From Vitis vinifera (Eukaryota > Streptophyta > Magnoliopsida > Vitales > Vitaceae), in the NCBI RefSeq assembly GCF_030704535.1, contig NC_081821.1:5657001-5721000 (forward strand): 64,000 nucleotides of DNA, read 5' to 3'. Position numbers and translations under genes: made by a program. The notes below the pieces were generated by a model that was given only the letters and a program-made list of their open reading frames with translations, made no database searches and had not been told where the DNA came from. Positions 35,114 through 48,300 of the stretch are shown piece after piece (the first letter of the stretch is position 1; each line of letters starts with the position of its first letter).

Positions 35114-38100
35114 ATGGAAGAAATGGCGGAGAGGGAACGAGAAATAGAAGTCCGGAGCCTGAGCGGTGAATCAACCACCGTTTCCATATCGGAAAACAAA
35201 ACCATTGAAGACCTCAAGCTCCTCCTGATTCAAACTTTCCCTCCCGCCTCCAACTCCCCCAATTTTCACCTCTTCTTCAAGGCATCTTTCTTCTTCATCT
35301 CTTTATCATTTTATTGCTTTTCATTTTTTAATTTTTAAAATTTCCCGTTTATTTATGCTCCGTTTGGGTGCCGAGAATAACAAATTAAAGTCTCAACTCC
35401 TAGAGAACAAATACAATCAGCTCAGGGCTGATACAACAATTTTGCTTAATTCAAATGAAAATTTTCCTCTCTTTTTTTTCCCAGATTTTCTAGTTTTTAA
35501 GATTTGTCCCAAGTTTTATCAGCAACCAAACGGACGGTTACTTTTTAGCGATGCTTTCTCTGTGACATAAGAAACTACTAGAAAGAACTACAGTGATAAC
35601 GGATTCTGAATTGTTATCTCTGTTTTGTTTCCACAGTTATGCTGTTAGGTTCTTTATTGCCCGTATTTTCTCTCATTCTCGTCCTCATTGTATCAGGGTG
35701 CTAAATTGAGCTTACAGAGTAAGCTAAACAGTCACCCCATTGGTTCCGGAAAATTTATGGTTCTGGTCCCATTTACCAAGAAGGTTCGACAATGCAATCA
35801 ATCTGCAACCACCTCGGAAGTTCCCAATCAAAGCCCAGTCTCAAACTTCGCTGATTCAGCATGGTCTGATATGATGCAAGATTTAAGGACTTTAAGCAAC
35901 ATGTCAAATAATGAAAATCAAACGAATTTTGACTCTGGGAGTGTAATTGAAGGAGTGAGAAATGAATTAATGGAAGAAGCCTCTGCAACATATACTTTGG
36001 AGAGGAAACGCAAAAAGTTCCATGGTGATAAACAGGAAGGATCTTCAGATGACCTTATATTAAGTTTATTGAAGTCGCCTTGTAAGATTTTCTTAGACAA
36101 ACAGAATTGTGAAATACTTATTCGAGTTTTGGAGTCGGTGAATTGTTTATTGGATATGCGATCTGGCAGCTGCATGTTGTTGAGAGAAGTTGGTTTAGCC
36201 TACGGTGATGCAACGCAAAGTGGAAGCAAGAGTAGTTTATGCCTTTGTCCAGCATGGTTGAAAAAAATAATGAAAACATTTACTTTCTTAAATATATTCT
36301 CTGCATTTCTACAACTGCAGCAAGGGCATATCACCTTAATCCATTTGAAGGAAGGATTAGATCATCTTGGGGAATTTGGATTTCAAGTTGATATGGAGGA
36401 TATAGAGCATCTCTCTGTTCTCTGTCCTAAGGTGATTGATTGTATTTCTGAGAAATTTGTATTCTCCAAATAATGCACTAGAATTGCATATTTAAATCAA
36501 AATGAGTTAGTTAATCATACTATCTCTGTTTTTTCACATGAAACTTCTTATTGGGATTATCCATTTTTGTCTATGTTGTTATATTCACTTTCAAAGTAGT
36601 AAGCCTAGTTCGATTGTGTGAGGAAATTTCACTTCTCTCTCATGCGGGGCACTTCACCTTAGCCAGCATCCTCTATAGTATCTCTGATGGATTTATAACC
36701 AATTCCAAATAATCTAAGAAAATGTGACTGTCCACATATTGGCAAATTCCATTAAAGCCAATTATGCCTGTTTGATCACAGTCCATTTGATTCTTCTGGA
36801 AACTACAACTAAAAGAGAATTGAAATTGGTGGTTTTCGATCTGATATCTGTCAAGCTGCACTTCAATTAGAATTGAGTGATGATGCTAGTATATTTCCAG
36901 TAGTCGGATTTCTTTGGTACCAATTTCCTTAAATTTTTAGGACCTGTACATGAAGGATATGATGTGGAGCCAATTGACTTAGGAGCATAATATAAACTAC
37001 CAGGACAATAAAATGCACATGCACTGTATATTTTCATCTCCACTTGCATATAGATGGAAATATTTATTGGTTTTTGTCCTACAAAAACTCCACCCTCAAT
37101 GTCTGAACATGCTTTAAAGTTGGTCGAGAACCTATAAAATAGGTATGTTCTATTAGAGAATAGGTAAGTTAGGAGTACTATGCAAGAATTGTTTTTTTCT
37201 TGGAGTTTTACACGTCTGAGGTTGGCACTTCTCTGATACTTAGGTGTTAGTATAGCAAAACATTTGTTGAGGAATCCTAATGAAGGATGGAATACTGTAT
37301 ACCTCATCAATGGCTCTTCTGGCTGACTGGGATGGCTGTAGATATGCAAGTAATTTGGGATCATTTGTATCATGCTTCAACAAACAAATAGTTCTCATTC
37401 ATCCATATTGACTAAAATAGAAGCTTTTTGTATGTGGATAACATGTGGTGTCTCTATTAGTAAACAAGCAGGCTTCTATGCTCAAATTATAGAAGGTTTT
37501 TTTGGTTTATGTTTGGAGCTTCTGGTTTTCAGTTGGTGGAGATTTGTGTATATGATGATTTCCTATCAGGATATGTGATACTTATCTCTGCTTGGTTTTG
37601 TTTAAAGGTTCTCAGATCTTTCCCCAAGTATATCTGAGTGTTGATGCAAGCGATTACTAACTGCACAAATCTTACCATTATCACTTGCAGAAACTTTGGC
37701 TCCCTTTAATGAGTAAAATTGTCCACCTTAATATCCTTTAACATACTTTCAGCTGAAGTTTGGATTTTATTCTCAATTTAGTTGCTCTTCTCTCTCTTGT
37801 TCTATCCTTCTCTTTGGGTCTAAGAGCAGTGATTAGAAGATTTTTTCCATGTGAAAAGTAATCCAGATCATTTGGCTCTTTGTTTCCTATTTTTTGTTCA
37901 AACAGTCTCTATGTGTAAAAAGTATTAACCAAGACAATAGTGCTGTACCTTTGAGTGAACTTCTAAAATTTTGTAATATTCTCTTAGTTCAGGCAGATAT
38001 GTTGTTTCATTCTCAGGTAGTGCATTTTGCCACTAATGGAATGCCATCCAGAAACTTGGGTGATAACCTTATTGTCATTAATTCTTCAACACAACACAAA

Positions 38101-41100
38101 GATCAAGTTGAAGATAATTCTAGAACTGGTATTATTGGAGACTCTTTTTCTCATTTTCCAAGATGAGTACAATTTTTTAGGTACATGAATGGGTGATTTC
38201 ATTTTCATTCACTTTGGGTCTCTGTTCCATAGCTCAAAAGCAGGTGCCTATATCAAAGATTGTCAGTGTGATGAAGAAACTGGAAAGTTGCTTCAAAACA
38301 CATTTATGGAGGGCTGTTAAAGTGTTGATGGTATGTTCAACTGCTTCCGAGCTCTCTCTCTTCTTTCACTTTCTTAAATGTCTGATAATATACATTTTGC
38401 TTTTGGCATTCACCACAACTTGTGGTTTTTCTATGACATTTGATTCACTGGTGAATGTGAACATAAATAGTATTTCATCTATTACAGCAATAAAGGTATA
38501 CACATAGTTAAACATAAAATTTGTGCACATGATGCCTAACTTAGGTGTGGCAAGGCATTAGGATGTGAATGAGCAGATTCTAGGTTCAATTCCACGTATA
38601 AACGAAAATATTTTTTTGAAAATAATGTACCTTTATCCCTTTTTGCCTTTTTTGTTCCTAGTGTTGGCTTATACATTTCTTGTTAGGACAATATTCCCTT
38701 GGATAACTTTTTATCTCTTACTTTTGCAGTGATTCTCACTAATTATAAGTTTATAACCGTAAGAGACATTTATTTCAGGGGTTGTGATCTAGAATTGGAA
38801 CTTTGCCGATCCATATTCTTTTTTTAATCTCCTTATCTCTCATATAAGGAGGTTTCCCTGTTCAAAATTTAGCAGTATTTGTCAAATCATGTATTTGTTT
38901 TCTGAATTTTTACTAGTGTTGTGTACTGTATCATATCTTGTATCTAAAATTCATTTTCAAAATCAAAATTATCAATTATCTTTATTTACTAGTAAAACAC
39001 ATTTCTATGCTGTAGCATCTATGCATTCCTCTTAAAATCAGAGCATGCTAATCATGTTAGAACCATGGGATAATTAAAAATCCTTTCATGCAGCGTAAAA
39101 ATGGAAATGAGATGGCCATGCTCTTTTCCTTAGAAGATCTACTGATATCTGTGAAGGAAGGTGGTGCTGGTAAGGCAAAACAAGCAAGGAGAAGCTGGTC
39201 AGCAGTTTCAAGTACTAATTCAGCTCAATCAAAATGTCATGTATGAGTCTGTCCTCATATTTAATCTTGTACTTTGGTGTTTCTTATCAAGTTGCAAATA
39301 CTAACTTTGTCTCAAAGGAACAAAGGAGAAGGCATTGATATTGTCTGACTGAGTTTTGAGGGTTAAGAGGTTTAAATGGTGATTTGCTTCACTTGATTGG
39401 TGATTAATAGGTCATATTCTAATATTGACGCTATAATTTTCATGCATTCAATAAATTTTGTGCAACTGTCATTCTGTTTTTATGTCTTCAGGGATAAGAT
39501 ATTTAAGGTATTGAAGTTACTAGGGAACTTAGGTTTTTATATACTGAGAAAAGGGGTATAATTAGAATAAGAAGGTTGTATGGCTTTTCACAATAACAGA
39601 ATGGGCTTATGTTCTCTTTTACTTCCATGCAAAAATTTTCTTATTTGGAGTACTATCTTGCAGGAGTTTTGCCTAGGTTCATAGTTTTTGTTTTTGTTTT
39701 GGGTCAGTTGTAGCTGATTCTCCAATAATCCAGTATTATAAATATCAATCTGTATTAGTAGCTCCAGTGGCTTTAGTTGTTCTGTCTTCAACTTTTTACT
39801 GCATTATTCAAAATTTGAAGTTTAAGATGCTCCACATAAGAGATCTATGCTATTTTAACAACTTGTTGACTCGCAGGATACAAATCCACTGCTCCCAATG
39901 GAAATGGTTGAACATCTCAGAAAGGGCATGGGATGTCAAGGACAGGTTCCTTTATGCTTCTTCTGTATTCAATAGTTGGTGGTGGGGGATGGGGGCTTGG
40001 TTAGTAAAAGGAATTTTGAAAAGGGAAAACTCACCAATCCTCTATGGTCCTGGCTGCCTGATGGGTGAATGCGTGAAAACATTTTTTCCTCCAAGTAACT
40101 CACCTGTCTAGCTCTCAGGACCAAAGTGGCTGTGGTAGTATTTTGGTTGGTTTAGAACAACTCTTATGTATGAGACTGTGCTGAGAGCTATACTATAGAA
40201 GTTTTTCTGGCGCAGATGGTGCATGTTGAAGAAATTTGTGCTAGAATGGCTATTCGTGTGGAAATCCCAGATGAACTGTCAGAAAACACAAAATCTGCAC
40301 TTGAACATATTGGAGTTACTAGGTTGTACAGCCACCAGGTACAAATGTTGCCCTGTAATACTATCCTTTTGAAGCCACTATTTCCTGAAGAAGTTTCAAT
40401 TCTTGTGATATATGCAGGCAGAGTCGATACAAGCTTCCCTTGGAGGGAAGAATGTTGTTGTGGCAACAATGACATCCAGTGGGAAATCTCTTTGTTACAA
40501 TGTTCCAGTTCTGGAAGTGTTATCCCAGAATTTGTTATCGTGTGCGCTATACTTGTTTCCAACAAAGGTCTATTGAGACTGATAGTTTTAATCTTGTTAT
40601 TTGTTTTATTTTATTTTTATGGCATGTAGATCTGGTCTTTACTAACTTTCCTTTAATTCCTAGTTCTCTACTTGTACATGCTATGCGTTTCAACTGTCTT
40701 TAGATAAGTCCAAATTGTTTATACATGCAGGCATTGGCTCAAGATCAACTAAGAGCTTTGTTGGCTATGACAAAAGGGTCTGATGTTAGTTTAAAGATGG
40801 GTGTATATGATGGTGATACTTCTGAGGAGGACAGGATGTGGTTACGTGATAATGCTAGATTGGTATTTTTCTGAGTTTTGATTGTCCTAGACAGGACACT
40901 TTTTCTTCAGTTGGCCACCTCTCCAAATATAATGCTGAAATTCTTGTCAGCTCTTGTGCAGTTGATCACAAATCCGGATATGTTACACATGTCAATCTTG
41001 CCTTTCCATGGACAATTTCGGCGAATTCTATCAAATCTTAGGTGATGATTGTTGGACATTGATTTCTGATTCTGCTTACCAAGTGACTGACTAAACTTAT

Positions 41101-42295
41101 ATATATATATATATATATCCCCTGAAATGGATCATCTCATCGTTGTGCTTTCTTACAATATAGTTACATTTATATTTTCCTTCACCGGGGTTCTCTATGC
41201 GTTCTTATCTATCAGGTTTGTAATCATTGATGAAGCCCATGCTTACAAGGGAGCATTTGGATGTCACACTGCCTTTATACTGAGAAGACTTCGCCGGTTG
41301 TGTCATCATGGTACTTTTTCTTAGTTGGTTTACAAAAATTAAGAGGTTTTCCTTACATGTAAATCTTAATTTCCTCTTAGACCGGGTGAGAAAGTCACAA
41401 TCTGCTTCTATGTGCAGTGTATGGCAGTGATCCATCTTTTATATTTTGTACTGCAACTTCTGCAAATCCTCGTGATCATGCTATGGTAAGGTTCCAAGAA
41501 ATTAGCTGCATTTCTTTGTTGCTTTTTTTATGCAATGGTGGTACTTTTTGCATTTTGTATGTAAATTTTCATGATGTTGCCTTCTCTTTTCCTTTTATTT
41601 TCTTTAGACGGTGGTGATTAGGAACTAGTGATAGGATTCAATTTTGATCACTGTTTCTGTAATTCCTGATAATCATCAACCAAAAATTTATGTGATTTGG
41701 TTACTGTAATGGCATATAAAGTAACTGTAGTATAGCTACAAATCATTTTTAGACTGGCTCATATCAGTGTGCCTTTTGGTGTGAAACAATCTAAGGGCAA
41801 AGAGGGGGCAGGGGGGGATTTAGGAGTGGATGTTGATGATGTTTTTATAATTGGACCGGTCATTGAACCAGAAAAGTTATTTGGGTCACGGGTCAGCTTG
41901 AACCATGATGTCAACATGACATCATAAATTTATCTTATATGTATATATTTATATATTGTTAGAAAAAGGTTTGGCAAGCGGCCACCTTGTGTATATTTTG
42001 GACAGTTTGGAAGGAAATGAATTTGTTAGCATTTGGTAATGAGGAGCTTTCACTTTAAAGGTTGAAAAATTCTTTTGTATGTAACCTTTGATCTTGGGTT
42101 AGGGTGTCTATAGATTTGAACCCTTTTTCGCTTGTAAGCTTCATTGATTGGTTAGGCTCTAAGTAAGGGCTAGTGATGTTTTTTATTTCTATCCCTCCCC
42201 CTCTATTTTGAACCTTTTGGTTTCTTTTGTATACTTCTTGTATACTCTAAGGGCACTGTTTTTTGTGTCCCCTATTTTCTTTATATACAACTTTT

Positions 42296-42343
<48 letters not shown>

Positions 42344-45300
42344 TAAAAACTTAAAAAATATTTCATCTTTTTGTTTTTAACATTAGCAAATTAAATAATG
42401 ATAAAGATAAAATTTAAATGTATCCATATTTATAATTTTATTAATAAGTAAAATATAATATTTATTCAAAAGTGAAATAAAATGTTATTATTTACTCCAC
42501 ATTAGATATTCTAGGAATTCTATCATCTCAAAAATTAGTGTATTTTTTTATCAATAATTTTTATTATGTTTATCATATTGTTTTAAATGATGGTGGATAA
42601 ATCTATATTAAAGTTTCACTTTTTTTTTTTATATATAATTGCCAAGTTGATAGATAATACTTGGTTGTCGGGATGCTATTGATGGAGTGATCAATTATAT
42701 TAATTAAAAACACAAATATAACAACAACTGAGCATGGCCTAGCGAACAGCCTTTTCCTTTTTACTTAAGGACCTGGTTCAAACCAGCTCAATGGGAAAAA
42801 TAAAACAAGGCAAAGGACAGTCACTCAGCTTGCATGGGAAAGGGAGAAAAAAAAGGGCAAAGGACCTGCCAGGTTTTGGTGAAACCATCCGGTCTAACTG
42901 GTTGGGTCTTCAAAATGGTCTAAAAATGCTACGTAAACCGGAAAGAGGACCGGTTAGTGGTTGCACCAGTTCGGCCAGTCTGATCGGGTTCAGTTTTAAA
43001 AACATTGGATGTTGGTTTACCTTTCCCCATAAGATACTTCAGATTCAATATCTTTGCTTACTTGCACGTGAGCAGGCAGTCCATCTCACAGATTACCCTG
43101 ATTAGTGGCAGATCTGTTAATTTGCTTTACATGCCTCTTTTTCTTCTCGGAACTTCTCACAGGCATGGTGTGGCCTGCCTAATCAAAAGGACAGTTATGA
43201 GTTGGGGACATCCCTCCAACTCTAAAGCACCCCAAATAAAGGTTGAAATGTACACATAGAAGGTTGATTTATATGAAATGAAATGTTGCATTTTTGTGTA
43301 TATTCTTCTTGATGTCGTTTAAATTTGAGTTTTTTGATGATTTCTTAGGCATCATGATAAAGTATATTGGATTCTTTGATAATTTACCATGTTTGTAAAT
43401 GCTGTAATTGTCAAATTGAAAACTTTTCTGGTGCCTCAGGAACTTGCTAATCTACCAACATTGGAGCTGATTCACAATGATGGAAGTCCTTCTGGGCCTA
43501 AGTTTTTTGCCCTCTGGAATCCTGCTTTATGCTCAAAAACTGTTGGTGCTTGTTGATATTCTGGTGCCTTGTTACGAACAATTATATTAGGAGGAAATAT
43601 TCCTTTACCTACTTGCTAATGCTGCAAACTTACAGGTGTCAAAGAGATCTACAAGTAGCACGAATATTAGTAAATCTGCAGATGAAAATGTTATTGTCAA
43701 ACGCTCAAGGTAACAAACTCCCATTGTTTACTGTGACTTAGACTTATGGATCTTTTCTGTACATCTCATTATGATGTTTGGATGTTTATAAACTACTATG
43801 ATATGTGAAGCTTGTGATGGGTTACCGTTTCTAGTCATAGTCTTTTGTATGTGGTACAAGGAACATTATTCTTGGGGTTAAAGACTGGTTTGAGCTCATT
43901 AGGACAGCAACACAATTTTGGTTACTATTAGAATGGGCATTTCAGATGCATTCTGGGAGAATATGAGGCTGTGACTTGGTTGTAGAGACACAAATAGAAG
44001 GTGGAGCTAGTGGGGGAAAATTGGTGGTTTTTCTTTAGGACTTCCAAAAAAGATGCAATCTATCTGGATAGCTATACTTTGTTAACTCATTTTTAGGGAG
44101 AAAATGGATAATCAGAGGAAGTATGTGGTATGGTTCAGCAACTGTCCTGATCCATCCCTCTCTTTCCTCCTTTTTCCCTTTCTCATATAAGTCGCATTGG
44201 GCCATAAAATCCTGGAAAAGTATGTTAGACTACATAGTGAACCTGTAAAGCATCTCATTATGTTAAATAATTCAAGCAACCATGCAGACTCATTTGTAAT
44301 TCATTTATACTTATGATTTATGTTGCATTAAGCCATACGATTCATGTCTAATGTGTGGACATCAAGGAATAATCTTTTAGTATTTCTTAATTGAATCAGT
44401 GCTTTAATATCTGTTTTTAATTTCTCTGTTGCAGTCCAATTTGGGAAATTTCATGTCTTTTCGCAGAAATGATTCAGCATGGGCTTCGTTGCATTGCTTT
44501 TTGTAAATCGCGTAAACTTTGTGAACTTGTTTTGTCCTACACGTATGTGCTTTCATGTTTGTAGAGTTTTTGGGCTCTAATTTTTGGTTATTTTATCTGC
44601 TATCTTCTTGTGAATTTTAAATTTGATTCACATTCACTCTTTGGATAAAGAAAGAAGTGATGCACTCAAGCCTTCATGATTGTGACAGGCGTGAGATACT
44701 TCAGGAGACAGCGCCCCATCTGGTCGACTCCATATGTGCTTATCGTGCTGGTTATGTTGCTCAGGTTTGTTGTTTTTGTTTGCTAACAGAGATCTCCTCC
44801 AAATCACTGGTATGGCTAAGCAACATTGTAGTGCATAATTTAATTTGTATCTGTCCATTACTGTAAGAAAATCCCTTGGTTGTAGAAAGACTTGGTATTT
44901 TTCCCTGGGTAAAAAAAGTACATTTCTTCAGATTTTGTGCTTCATGTTGACATTTGAATATCTGGAGCATGATATTCCAGGGCATCTGAATGTTTTTACA
45001 CTAGATGAACCATGGCCCTGAAGTGGGCTTGATATTTGATCCAGTTTATCCATAATACCATGCACGTAAATAGTTGGAGATAACAATGGCTAATTAAGCT
45101 TTCATATTTTCATTTTTGAACTTATAAAATATGAAATACGTTTTTCTAGGTAAATTTTAGAAACTTATTCGTGGAATTCCTGAATCGATTTGCTGGCAAA
45201 GCCTTTCTTTCAATCCTAACACTCGACTTCCATCTTCAAGAAAATGAAAATAAAAAGTTAGATACTTAGATGTAAACTTTCCCAGATGTTGGTACTCTGA

Positions 45301-48300
45301 TAAAGGGATTGCAGATGGCCTTTTCAGGGTTTAACTGTTGTCTTGCACCGTTATATTTCATTTTTGTTAAAAAAATTTGTTTACAATTTGCATAACTATT
45401 ACCAACTCATGGTTTATTGTGTTTTGATTGTGGCTGCCCGGTAGAGCAGGATAGGAGGAGAATAGAGAGTGATTTTTTCAGTGGGAAGCTTTGTGGTATT
45501 GCTGCTACGAATGCCCTTGAGCTGGGTATCGATGTTGGACACATTGATGTAACTCTTCATCTAGGCTTCCCTGGTAGCATTGCTAGGTAGAAGATTCAGC
45601 CATTTTTCATTTCTTTCATTAATTTAATTGTTTGCTTGAATTGTTTCTGTTGGGGCCTTTTGTTTTCTTTTGCAATGTGTAGCCTGTGGCAGCAAGCTGG
45701 GAGATCTGGGAGAAGGGAAAGACCGTCACTTGCTATATATGTTGCATTTGAAGGGCCTCTGGATCAGTACTTTATGAAATTCCCCCAGAAACTCTTCAGG
45801 AGGCCAATTGAGTGTTGTCACGTTGATGCTCAAAACCAACAGGTTTCTTTAATTTTAATCAAATGACACTCATTTTATATGATCAATCTCTCAAATTTTC
45901 TGTAGTTGGCAGTCTTGGTGAAATGTACCCTCAAGTTTCCTATGCATTCTTGTTTGTAGGTGCTTGAACAGCATTTGGTTTGCGCTGCTCTTGAACACCC
46001 ATTGAGTTTGCTTTATGATGAGAAATATTTTGGTTCTGGTTTAAACAGTGCCATAACTTCACTTACAAATAGGGGATACCTGAGTTTTGATCCATCACGT
46101 GGTTCTTCTTCTAGAATATGGAACTACATTGGGCATGCGGTAAATTATCTTTATCCATGGTTTAAGCCTGATCTTCTGGTTTTTCAATTTAATAAAATGT
46201 GTGGTCTCACGTTACATTCTGTCATAGTTCCAAGGTACTGATGCTCCATATTGCCCTTTTTTTCTGGTAGAAAATTCCTTCTCATGCAGTTAGTATTCGA
46301 GCGATAGAGACTGAAAAATACAAAGTCATAGACAAGGGCAGAGATGAACTACTTGAAGAGATTGAGGAAAGCAAGGCTTTCTTTCAGGTACTTAATTTGT
46401 CATTTATCATGTGAAATCATACTAGTAAATTGGCTTTGTTGTATAGACAGTAAAGCATTTGCTTCTTCTTCCATTGATTTTTGAAGTAATTTTTGTACAC
46501 AGGTTTGGCTTTTTCCAACCCGCTCCCTCTTTTTCCTTTTTCCCGATTTCCCTGTCATGTGTCTAGTTCAAAGTTTTCTATACATATTTGTTTCATGCTT
46601 CAGGTATATGATGGTGCTGTTTATATGCACCAAGGCAAGACCTATCTGGTAAAGGAGTTAGATATATCAAGAAAACTTGCTTTATGCCAACAAGCTGACT
46701 TGAAATATTACACCAAGACTCGTGATTATACTGATATTCATGTCATTGGCGGTGAGATTGTAAGTGGAGCTCTTCTTATGCTACTTTTTATCATTGTCTA
46801 CAGTTTTGTGTAACATTTATGTGATGCTTGGAATGTGTGATACGGATACCATCATATCTGGTACTTTTAAATTTGGTTCTTGTAGAGTTATTAAATTATC
46901 ACTACAGTTGGACCCTTGTGCTGGAGTGTGCTAGAATTTGTAGGACTGTGAGCTGTGATCTGAAAAGTATTTATGGTGTTTGTATATTTTAATCTTTTCC
47001 TTCCAGTATGGTGAGAATCTTATCACCTTGATAACATGGGGTTACATTGAAATATACACTGTTTTAGGAGATAATAGTAGACCATACTTGAAAGATGTTG
47101 CTAACATCCCAATACTTCAAATGTTGCAACTAGTATTTTTTGAATGTGTAAGTTTGAGATACATTACAACACTGTCTTGTGATGGGGTGTTGGTTTTGTG
47201 ACCACACTGTCTTTGATTAAATGAAATACACTACAACATGAGATATTGATGTAAGTTATAAAAAATATTAAAATAAAAAGCAAAAAAGTCATAAAATCTA
47301 TTTTAGGTGCATGGTCCAAAGTATTAGTAGTCTAGTTAAAGGCACGAATTGTCCAGTATGATTCAAATAAAAAAAATAAAAATGATTGACAGTAAGATTC
47401 AGATAGCCCTGAATTGGATCATGCTTAACCCCCAATACTAAACTAACCTAGTCCCATAGGAAACAGCTGGATTATCCTGTTTGAGAAACAAGATGACCAA
47501 ACATTGGGGACTGGCAGAAAGTTAAAGCAGTCACCTTTTAAGTCTGCAAAATTGCTTCCAAAGTTGCTTCTCCTGAAAAATCCATATGAAGGATGAAATT
47601 CATTATGCGGACAACTGTCTCTACTCTACCGAGCTCTGCAAACTTGACTAATTTGGTTTCCTAGGAGTAGGGTAAAACCCACAGAAGCAGACAGACTGGC
47701 CCAACTGCCTAGAGAAGACCGACTCCGTGGTCATGCAATGACACCAGCTGTTTCTGAGGGGATTAAGAATAATAGTTCCATTATCTGCTGATTTGTTACT
47801 AATCAACACCATTAAAAAGTTTTTTCTTTCCATTTCCATTTGCTCGAGGGCATTTGTAATTACTGCTCCACCATCATTGCTGCTGCTTCAACATTTACTC
47901 CTATTTAATACTGATAAGAAATTCTCATCGGATACTTCTCTCTCTATTCTTAGGCCTACCAAGCAAGGATTTCCAGGATCCAGTTTGCTAGAACAACTGC
48001 CCAAGTACATGATTGCAGAGTAACGACTACTTGGTTTGGCTTCCGTCGTATATGGAAAGGAAGCAATAAAGTCTTTGATACAGTTGAACTTTCACTACCT
48101 ACATATTCATATCAGTCACAGGTGCATGCTGGTGCACATAGACAATACTAATGAGCATATTACTTTTGACAACTGTTATTAATGTTGCCATTCTTAATAT
48201 GGTCATATGACTTTTTTTTTTCTCATTTCAATACCATGAAAACAGGCAGTCTGGGTTCGAGTTCCACAATCAGTAAAAACAGCTGTGGAGATTCACAGGT

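Noticed and set aside
36867-37373. 168-codon minus-strand frame in HRQ1 intron 2
   Set aside because: No recognisable motif, the flanks are intron, and there is no splice-site or codon-use support.
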